From: Candidatus Celerinatantimonas neptuna
Lineage (GTDB): Bacteria; Pseudomonadota; Gammaproteobacteria; Enterobacterales; Celerinatantimonadaceae
DNA: 64,000 bases
Assembly: GCA_911810475.1 (NCBI GenBank)
Contig: OU461276.1
Location: 2,051,001 to 2,115,000, forward strand
Reading direction: 5' to 3'
Made by a program: the position numbers and the translations under genes. This document shows positions 57,600-64,000 of this stretch, piece after piece; positions within the stretch are counted from its first letter, which is position 1; every line of letters starts with the position of its first letter. The notes beneath the pieces were generated by a model, which saw nothing but the letters and a program-made list of their open reading frames with translations, did not search any database and had not been told where the DNA came from.

Positions 57600-58018
57600 T
57601 CGGATGTATAAAATTTTTGGGCAATCCAGTTGGTTATTGCGTGTTGGCTTCCTTCAAATAGTGGTGAAGGGAGTTGTGACGGAGAAAACCATTGCCATTT
57701 TTTGCACCGGTTGGGTTCGCAACGCTTTGGTATCTGATTTACCGGTCCACTGAGTAAGATGGCTGCAACATAATGAATACCTTCTTTTTGGTAGGTATCT
57801 AAATTGTTTGTCAGTCCGATTAATTGGCATGAAAGCAGCGATATTCCTGTTTCTTCATATATTTCTCTGATTGCAGCTTGTTCGAAGCTCTCCCCTATTT
57901 CCATTGAGCCTCCGGGTAGAGCCCAAAATGGAGCATGGCTGCCGCAGCGAAGGCCTAAAAGAATTTTTTCTTCTGAGTTGACAATAATAACACCGACACC
58001 AACTGATGGCGTGTCCAT
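57596..58018 (-). CDS. Nudix hydrolase
   Basis: The 140-residue protein carries a complete Nudix box, GGSMEIGESFEQAAIREIYE followed by ETGI (Gx5Ex7REUxEExGU), about residues 36-59. That site coordinates Mg for hydrolysis of nucleoside diphosphate derivatives. The flanks LGLRCGSHAPFWALPGG and KWQWFSPSQLPSPLF resemble MutT/NudG-like or GDP-mannose-type sanitising enzymes, but the substrate cannot be read from sequence. It is convergent with metL, overlapping by 4 bp, and divergent from yijD. Confidence 0.92.
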   Translation of the reverse strand: MDTPSVGVGVIIVNSEEKILLGLRCGSHAPFWALPGGSMEIGESFEQAAIREIYEETGISLLSCQLIGLTNNLDTYQKEGIHYVAAILLSGPVNQIPKRCEPNRCKKWQWFSPSQLPSPLFEGSQHAITNWIAQKFYTSD

Positions 58019-58187
58019 CTCATACCTTTATGGCTATAGGGAAGGTGATATCGATTATATCGGGATCTTAAAGATATAATATAGTTAACCTGAAATCGGT
58101 TTTGTTATTATCAGAAAAAGCGCTCTTATTCCGGGGCTTGGTTAGTCGTTTTACGAGAAGTTTTAATTTATTAATAAGAGGTTGTCG

Positions 58188-58535
58188 ATGAAGATCAAAC
58201 ATAAGTCACTATTACTGGCATTATTGTGTGGTTTTACAGGGAATGCAAGTCTGGCAACTGTAACCATTGCTGTGGTCCCTTTTTCGATTTTTCCCTGGCT
58301 ATCATTTGTTCTGGCGATTTGGCTTCTTTATCAGACTTATTTATCTGAGTCAGTATCGGGAGCTACGCCGCTTTATTCCGGAATTTGTATTTTATTAGGG
58401 GTTCTGGTTTATTCGGTGATGTTACGGGTGCAATACCCGCAGGTAGGTAGTAATTTTTTGCCTTTAATGATTTGCCTGGTGTTACTGGCATGGCTGGCGG
58501 TCAAACTGCGGTGGTTTAACCGCCATGATGATTAA
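58188..58535 (+). CDS. yijD: YijD family membrane protein (DUF1422)
   Basis: The 115-residue protein has four hydrophobic segments and matches E. coli YijD (119): [80 protein letters not shown]. Function unknown; inner membrane. The frame opens at TTG 58182, but AAGAGG lies 6 bp before the ATG at 58188. In E. coli it is next to fabR and trmA; here it converges on trmA with a 20 bp overlap, and fabR is absent. Confidence 0.92.
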   Translation: MKIKHKSLLLALLCGFTGNASLATVTIAVVPFSIFPWLSFVLAIWLLYQTYLSESVSGATPLYSGICILLGVLVYSVMLRVQYPQVGSNFLPLMICLVLLAWLAVKLRWFNRHDD

Positions 58536-59628
58536 TGGTCAGCCACACACCAACTTCAGCATGATCGGTGTAAGGAAACTGATCAAAAATAGCCCATTGG
58601 TCAATGGTATGGGTCGTTGTGAGCTGTTGCAGATTATTCAGCAATGTCTGAGGATTGCAGGAAATGTATAAAATATGATCGTAGTTCTGAACCATCTTGA
58701 GGGTGTCTTGATCTAAACCTGCCCTTGGAGGATCAACAAAAATCGTATGGCATTGGTAATCGTCGAGATTAACACCTGCTTCTTGTAAACGGCGAAATTT
58801 GCGACCTTCTGTCGCTTGTGTAAACTCTTCGGCAGACATTCTTAAAATTTTGACATTCTCAATCTGGTTGGTCGCAATGTTGTATTGTGCTGAATCAACA
58901 GAAGGTTTTGCGATTTCGGTGGCCAGTACATGCTTGAAATTTCGGGCCAGGGCCAAAGAGAAATTACCATTACCACAGTATAGTTCTAAGAGATCGTCTT
59001 GTTGCCCTGCTGTGACATTTAGTGCCCAGCTAAGCATTTGTTCGTTAATCCCCGAATTTGGCTGTGTGAAACTATTTTCTACTTGTTTGTAATGTAATTT
59101 GCGTCCGTTGATATTTAATGTTTCGAGGACAAAGTCTTTGTCCAGGATTATTTTTTGTTTGCGTGCCCGACCTATCAGATGGACGTCGAATTTTTCGCGC
59201 AGCTCTGTTTTAAGCTGTTGTGCTTCACAAAGCCACTGATCATCGAGTTTCTTGTGATAGAGCAGGCTTATAACGGCTTGTTTGCTCTGTGTTGATAGAT
59301 AGTCGATTTGGAAAAGTTTATGTCTTAGCTGCTGATTTCCTTTGAGGTGTTCAATTAACTCAGGCATTAATTGATTGATCAACGTACTTGCAGGTGGGAA
59401 CTGATTGATTCGGATTTTTTGTTTGGTCTTGGGATCAAACATGATGTGGTAAAGATCATCGCCTTCATGCCAGACACGAAATTCTGCGCGCATACGGTAG
59501 TGGGTCGGAGTGGAAGGATAGATATCTGGCGGGATCACGGTCAGTTCTGCAAATAGCTGACGAATACGAGTGACTTTAGTCGCTAGCAGGGTTTGATATT
59601 GTTCTGGGTAATAAGCAATCTCAGCCAT
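58516..59628 (-). CDS. trmA: tRNA (uracil-5-)-methyltransferase TrmA
   Basis: TrmA forms 5-methyluridine at position 54 (T-loop) of tRNA with SAM. The 370-residue enzyme has the family start [40 protein letters not shown], the SAM motif [32 protein letters not shown] and the catalytic Cys in [15 protein letters not shown]. The C-terminal sequence [20 protein letters not shown] is typical. E. coli TrmA is 366. It is divergent from btuB, as in E. coli. Confidence 0.97.
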   Translation of the reverse strand: MAEIAYYPEQYQTLLATKVTRIRQLFAELTVIPPDIYPSTPTHYRMRAEFRVWHEGDDLYHIMFDPKTKQKIRINQFPPASTLINQLMPELIEHLKGNQQLRHKLFQIDYLSTQSKQAVISLLYHKKLDDQWLCEAQQLKTELREKFDVHLIGRARKQKIILDKDFVLETLNINGRKLHYKQVENSFTQPNSGINEQMLSWALNVTAGQQDDLLELYCGNGNFSLALARNFKHVLATEIAKPSVDSAQYNIATNQIENVKILRMSAEEFTQATEGRKFRRLQEAGVNLDDYQCHTIFVDPPRAGLDQDTLKMVQNYDHILYISCNPQTLLNNLQQLTTTHTIDQWAIFDQFPYTDHAEVGVWLTINHHGG

Positions 59629-59720
59629 ACCTTCCTCTTGATTTATTCGATTGGCGCGCCATTTTAGGCGGGCATTAGTTTAACACAAGCGAAATCTGAA
59701 TCGTCTTTTAAAAGGTTACA

Positions 59721-59750
59721 TTGAAAAGATTTGTCAAGCTTGCTTATAAT
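59721..59750 (+). promoter_or_regulatory. sigma-70 promoter of the btuB leader
   Basis: TTGAAA (59721-59726), an 18 bp spacer, and a perfect TATAAT (59745-59750) with an upstream TG-like extension. It is placed just before the riboswitch. Confidence 0.75.
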
Positions 59751-59755
59751 CGCGT

Positions 59756-59935
59756 TTCCGAGGTGATAGCTCTGCGCTATTGAAAAGGAAATCTGGTGAA
59801 AATCCAGAGCTGTCGTGCAGCGGTAACGATAAGAAGGCTATGAATACAAGCCATTGCTATATTTTAATTTAGTGGGAAGGCTATAGCTGATCCTGATCCT
59901 GATCTCATCGAAGCCCGAAGACCTGCCTAGTGTAT
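59756..59935 (+). ncRNA. cobalamin (AdoCbl) riboswitch
   Basis: The leader has the hallmark elements in order. Around 59785 is AAAAGGAAATCTGGTGAAAA-TCCAGAGCTG, then TGCAGCGGTAACGATAAG, GTGGGAAGG near 59872, and an exact B12 box AGCCCGAAGACCTGCC at 59912-59927. This matches the E. coli btuB leader layout. Ligand binding would sequester the downstream translation start. The boundaries are approximate. It controls the broken btuB that starts 72 bp downstream. Confidence 0.95.
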
Positions 59936-60006
59936 TTTATGCTCTGTTGATATTGATTTCCTAAATATGTCAGATCTGTAACTAACGCGTTCTTTAGGAT
60001 CATTTC

Positions 60007-61797
60007 ATGAAAAATAAATGGATAGTAGCAACTCTTTTGCCCGCAGCGGCAGCGTATGGGCAATCATCGGTATCTTCTGAACCGGATATGATTGTCACGG
60101 CAAGTCGTATGTTGCAGTCAAGCGATCAGGTGTTAGTTCCTTATACGGTTATTACAGCAGCCCAAATTGAGACGATGCAGGCAAAATCAATTGCTGATGT
60201 TTTAGCTATGCAACCTGGGGTCGATATTCGAAGTAATGGAGGCAGAGGGCAAGCAACGTCGATTTCGATTCGGGGGGAATAGTGGACACACATTGGTTCT
60301 AATTAATGGTGTCAAGGCTATGTCAGCAACATTTGGTTTAGCTGATCTTAACTTTTTACCTGCCAGTCTCGTAGAACGTATCGAAATTATTCGGGGTCCC
60401 CGGGTTGTTCAGTATGGTGCTGATGCGATATCTGGGGTCATTAATATTATTACGAAGCCAGAAAAAGGAACGCGGAGAAATCGACTAACCGCTGGTGCAG
60501 GCCAAAATGGCTACTGGCAGGGGCGTTGGAATATAGTGCATTCTGCAAAGAATACCCAATTGCATTCGGCCATTAATGCAGAGCATAGTGATGGTTGTAA
60601 TATTATGCCAACACATCCTCCTGCTCATGATTACGGATATCATACTGAACAAGGAGTATTTGGAATAACTCATCAATTTAATGAGCAATGGCAAGGGGAT
60701 ATCAGGGCATTACTCAGTGAAGGGCATTCAGATTATAACGAAAATGGTACTTTTTTATCAGCCAGCTCTCTAGGTAAGACAATTTTGAATCAACAGTTTT
60801 ATGATTCTGGAATTGAATATGAGGGAAGTCATTATACCTCTCAAATGAGCTTAAATTACGGTATTGATGATAGTCGAACCGAGGGGGAAAGCAGTTCTCG
60901 AATTGTTACACAACGTTATGCTGGGCACTGGCTGAATCGTTGGCAGCTGTTTGAGGATTGGCATGTTAATGCTGGAGTGGATGCTCGTCAGACTGATGTC
61001 GGTAAATCTGTAACGGTATATGATATTAAGAAACGCTATAACTTTGGAGAATACTCAACGCTTGGGTTTTATAGAGGGGTCTATCAGAGCGAGGCGAGTA
61101 TCCGCCAGGATCATAATCAACGTTATAGTAATAATACAAATTATTCATTAGCGGGTGGTTGGTATTATCTTCCTGAACAACAGATTAAGTGAAGTTATGC
61201 TACAGCCTTTAAAGCACCGACATTTAATCAGTTGTATTTTCCTAATTTTGGCAATTCTGATTTGCAACCTGAAAAGTCGAGAAATCTTGAATTAGGATTA
61301 TTAGGGGCTATTGGTAAGGTTGGCTATGAGGTCAATGTGTATCGAAATTGGTATCGGGATCTCATAGGTTCAGATTCGAGTACTTTCTTACTCATTAATG
61401 TAGATAAGGCTCGTATTACCGGTACGGAATTGATCTTGAAATTTAATACAGGTGTTTTTCATCATCAATTGGATTATACCTACTTGGATCCGAGAAATAA
61501 GGTGACTGGCAAAGTTTTAACGTATCGTTCATGGAACATGGCTAAATGGCAAATAGACTTTCCTATACGGAGCTGGAATCTACATAGTGATATTTTGTGG
61601 AAAGGTCATCAATTCTCAAGTTCCACAAATAGGCTTTCCAGTTATCTCACGGTAAATCTAGCTGCAATTTATCAAGCTGGCTCTGTTCTTAAAATTTCTG
61701 GCCCAATAGATAATTTATTTGATAGAGAATATCAGACTGTTGCTGAGTATGCAGCCCTGGTATTCAAACTAACTTGACTGCTACATATAATTTCTAA
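60007..61797 (+). pseudogene. btuB: vitamin B12 receptor BtuB, multiply broken
   Basis: Three frames together make a TonB-dependent cobalamin receptor of about 597 codons. The first part (60007-60282) has a signal peptide, the TonB box PDMIVTAS, and plug-domain start SIADVLAMQPGVDIRSNGGR; it stops after ISIRG. One extra G in the six-G run at 60272-60277 explains the shift to GHTLVLINGVKAMSATFGLA and the plug motif VERIEIIRGPRVVQYGADAI. At 61190 an in-frame TGA precedes SYATAFKAPTFNQLYFPNFG. Near 61751 one base is missing, after which SPGIQTNLTATYNF ends with the outer-membrane Phe. At least three independent lesions make this a true pseudogene. An AGGA site precedes the ATG. It may still be read through to brnQ. 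Confidence 0.92.
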
Positions 61798-61822
61798 AAC
61801 ACTGCTAAAAATGCACAAAAAT

Positions 61823-61844
61823 CCCCAGTTATTTTGTTCTGGGG
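61823..61844. terminator. hairpin after btuB
   Basis: CCCCAG and CTGGGG form a 6 bp stem with a 10-nt loop. In the plus direction no T-run follows; in the minus direction ATTTTTG follows, so it suits a minus-strand transcript better. Confidence 0.45.
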
Positions 61845-61922
61845 CTTGATCCTTGCAAATCCTTTATTCATTATGCACGCCCATAACGCTATTTATTTCA
61901 TCAAATCAGTTAAGGGCGAGTT

Positions 61923-63236
61923 GTGAAGCAATCGTTGAAACTCACAGATATCATTGCATTAGGCTTTATGCTTTTTGCCTTTTTTCTTGGTGCTGGAAAT
62001 ATTATTTTCCCACCATTGGCCGGTCAGCTCGCTGGTGGACGTTATATCTCCGCTATGTTTGGATTTTTACTGACTGCTGTCGGGTTGCCTCTTTTATCGA
62101 TTATCGCAGTCGGCATTTCAGGGGGATCCTGGCAACATATTAGCCGTGATCTGCCATCCTGGGTGAGTACATTAATGGCCGTGGTTATTTTTATCATTAT
62201 TGGTCCTGCTTTTGCTGTGCCCCGAACTGGTCTGGTCTCTTATGAAATGGCCATCCGTCCTCTATTTCATCATGCTTCTCATATCGATTTGATGATTTTC
62301 TCTGTAGTATTTTTCATTTTGGCGATGATGTTTTCATGGTCACAAGGAAAGCTCATCGATATTATCGGAAAGGTTTTAACCCCTGTGCTATTTCTTGGTT
62401 TGATTATTCTCGCCGTGGGTACCTTTCTTCACCCTCAAGGTACGATTGCAACAGCCCATGGAAATTATGTGACAGACCCTTTATCTCAGGGTTTTTTAGA
62501 AGGCTATAACACTATGGATACCTTCGCCGCGTTAATGTTTGGTATCTTGATGACGGATGCAATTGCCCGACGCGGAATTACAAATGCTAAGATGAAGACC
62601 AGATACTTGATTCTAGCTTCCTTTATTGCCGCTGCTGGGTTAGCTTTCGTCTATATTTCATTGTTTTATTTGGGTGCGACAAGTGCATCGATTGCACCTG
62701 ATGCAAATAATGGTGGGCAAATTTTGAGTATCTATGTCCAGGCATTGTTTGGCTCTTCTGGGCAGTGGGTTTTATCGACAATTGTATTACTGGCTTGTTT
62801 GACAACAGCAACCGGAGTTATCTCTGCTTGTGCTGATTATTTTAACCAACTAACGAGGATTGATTATCGGATTTGGGTGCTTGTTGTCGGGGTGATTAGT
62901 GCCATGGTTGCAAATGTCGGGCTATCTGAATTGATTAACTTATCTCTGCCTGCTTTATTTGCACTTTATCCGGTTGCTATTGCTCTTGTGGCTTTAACTT
63001 ATCTGCGTTCAAAGCTGATATTTCCTCAGTATACTTATCGGATTGTCCTTTCTGTCTCGTTATTATTTGCTTTGATTGGTGCAGCTAAAAGCATGGGAAT
63101 TAACGTGTCTATATTTCATTTCTTACCTTTATTTAGTATGGGGCTAGGGTGGTTGCCGCCAACCGCTATTGCCATTTTTGTCGCTGTTTTAGTTGGGCAA
63201 TGTTGTAGTCGCCAGTCATCAGAAAATATTGGGTAG
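61923..63236 (+). CDS. brnQ: branched-chain amino acid carrier BrnQ
   Basis: The 437-residue Na/Li-coupled symporter takes up leucine, isoleucine and valine. It has twelve predicted TM helices and the LIVCS-family sequences LGFMLFAFFLGAGNIIFPPL, GPAFAVPRTGLVSYEMAIRP, GYNTMDTFAALMFGILMTDA and LACLTTATGVISACADYFNQ. E. coli BrnQ is 439. It starts at GTG. It lies between btuB and murI, where E. coli has no such gene; it is probably a separate transcription unit given the 125 bp gap before it. Confidence 0.94.
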   Translation: MKQSLKLTDIIALGFMLFAFFLGAGNIIFPPLAGQLAGGRYISAMFGFLLTAVGLPLLSIIAVGISGGSWQHISRDLPSWVSTLMAVVIFIIIGPAFAVPRTGLVSYEMAIRPLFHHASHIDLMIFSVVFFILAMMFSWSQGKLIDIIGKVLTPVLFLGLIILAVGTFLHPQGTIATAHGNYVTDPLSQGFLEGYNTMDTFAALMFGILMTDAIARRGITNAKMKTRYLILASFIAAAGLAFVYISLFYLGATSASIAPDANNGGQILSIYVQALFGSSGQWVLSTIVLLACLTTATGVISACADYFNQLTRIDYRIWVLVVGVISAMVANVGLSELINLSLPALFALYPVAIALVALTYLRSKLIFPQYTYRIVLSVSLLFALIGAAKSMGINVSIFHFLPLFSMGLGWLPPTAIAIFVAVLVGQCCSRQSSENIG

Positions 63237-63341
63237 TACTTATATTTTGTGCCCGGATCTGACACAAGAAGGATATTTTGCTTTTCCTGAAAAGGAACAA
63301 GCGTAGAATATTCTTTTTGTTTTTGGTTTAAGATTTTGGTG

Positions 63342-64000
63342 ATGTTGCCTCATATTCTGGTTTTTGATTCAGGCGTGGGTGGTCTATCGGTCGTTAATGA
63401 GTTAGACCAGCTTTTGGGCCATTATCATTTAACGTATCTGTTTGATAACGCATGTTTTCCATATGGTGAGTTAGCTGAAGACTTCCTAAGGAAACGAGTT
63501 GTTGAACTGTTAATTCCATTATGTAAGAGAATATTACCTGATATTGTCGTAATTGCCTGTAATACGGCAAGTACGATTGCCTTACCCGATCTTAGATCGT
63601 ATCTGTCGGTTCCTGTGGTGGGAGTCGTTCCTGCGATAAAACCAGCAGCCATGTATTCAAAGAATCATGTAATTGGCTTACTGGCAACACCTGCTACGGT
63701 TCATCGCCCTTATATACAAAAATTAATTGAACAATTTGCAAAAGAGACACAGGTTCTTCGAATAGGCTCAAGCAAGTTAGTTAAATTGGTTGAGAGAAAA
63801 TTATCAGGAATTCCAATCCTGAATGAACAATTGCAACAGATTATGAGCCCGTGGCTTAATGGCCAAGGCTTATCTCCCGACGTTATTGTATTAGGCTGTA
63901 CGCACTTCCCTTTGATAAAGCAACAGCTAGTGTCAGTATTTCCTGATAATGTCCAATTTATAGACTCAGGTGCTGCAATTGCCAGGCGGGTCGGACAATT
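63342..64000 (+). CDS. murI: glutamate racemase MurI (partial, C-terminus off the window)
   Basis: MurI interconverts L- and D-glutamate for peptidoglycan. From ATG 63342 the frame runs open to the window end, covering about 219 of roughly 265 residues. It carries LVFDSGVGGLSVVNEL, FDNACFPYGE, catalytic Cys in VVIACNTASTIALP, VVGVVPAIKPAA, GLLATPATV, the second Cys in VLGCTHFPLIKQQL, and SGAAIARRVGQ. It matches E. coli MurI in all blocks but begins directly with the core, lacking the roughly 20-residue E. coli N-terminal extension. It is the usual btuB-murI neighbour, here separated by brnQ. Confidence 0.95.
   Translation, partial: MLPHILVFDSGVGGLSVVNELDQLLGHYHLTYLFDNACFPYGELAEDFLRKRVVELLIPLCKRILPDIVVIACNTASTIALPDLRSYLSVPVVGVVPAIKPAAMYSKNHVIGLLATPATVHRPYIQKLIEQFAKETQVLRIGSSKLVKLVERKLSGIPILNEQLQQIMSPWLNGQGLSPDVIVLGCTHFPLIKQQLVSVFPDNVQFIDSGAAIARRVGQ

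Noticed and set aside
1..64000. tRNA, rRNA, prophage or CRISPR loci
   Set aside because: I read both strands and found no tRNA cloverleaf with a GTTCGA-type T-loop, no rRNA segments, no integrase or phage structural genes and no spaced direct-repeat array.

Overview
The window is a 64 kb piece of a gammaproteobacterial chromosome of moderate to low GC. The gene blocks are those of the Enterobacterales/Vibrionales/Aeromonadales/Alteromonadales group: priA-argS-ftsN-hslVU-rraA-zapB, yibN-secB-gpsA, gpmM-envC, lexA-dinF, cpxRA-fieF-cysE, metJ/metBL, yijD-trmA-btuB-murI. The pairing of kdgR with kduD and an orphan hypF suggest a free-living or plant/marine-associated facultative anaerobe. A Celerinatantimonas-like genus is only a guess. 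No rRNA, tRNA, CRISPR array, prophage or intact insertion sequence was found.

Layout. 1-11.5 kb: the end of a yjeH-type amino-acid exporter with its divergent Lrp-type regulator, then an mdtABC-type RND multidrug operon with its own NodT-type outer-membrane factor, an unusual short-chain dehydrogenase and an unknown membrane protein. 11.6-15.5 kb: an accessory island. It holds a decayed ISAs1-family transposase, then a very AT-rich cassette of a GlxA/AraC-type regulator, a frameshifted ATP-grasp ligase and an isochorismatase-fold hydrolase. This is the least ordinary stretch. 15.6-24.9 kb: hypF, lexA (two SOS boxes), dinF, trmL, cpxAR, fieF, cysE. 24.9-34.3 kb: division, proteolysis and translation genes (zapB, rraA, hslUV, ftsN, argS, priA, rpmE), with a MITE-like element between argS and priA. 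34.5-43.5 kb: kdgR/kduD, rpoH, a DUF4357 protein, an esterase, glpX, a frameshifted ykgJ, envC, gpmM. 43.8-51 kb: yibN, secB, gpsA, a small outer-membrane protein, nfuA, comF, bioH, two unknown small proteins, an alcohol dehydrogenase. 51-64 kb: tex, metJ, metBL, a Nudix hydrolase, yijD, trmA, a cobalamin riboswitch leading a broken btuB, brnQ and the start of murI.

Regulatory logic. Several regulators and their likely sites lie in the same window. CpxR has perfect GTAAA-N5-GTAAA boxes in front of mdtABC and between cpxR and fieF. LexA has two CTG-N10-CAG boxes at its own promoter. MetJ has met boxes in the metJ/metB gap. KdgR has a candidate box in the kdgR/kduD gap. RpoH has a consensus sigma-32 promoter in front of hslVU. 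The envelope-stress and heat-shock parts (Cpx, RND pump, HslVU, RpoH) therefore appear wired together.

Decay. Four loci are broken: the ATP-grasp gene (one extra A), ykgJ (one extra T), btuB (one extra G, an in-frame TGA and a missing base) and the ISAs1 transposase. The hydrolase in the accessory cassette also appears to have lost one A just after its best start codon. The btuB lesions are too varied to be one sequencing error, yet its riboswitch and promoter look intact.
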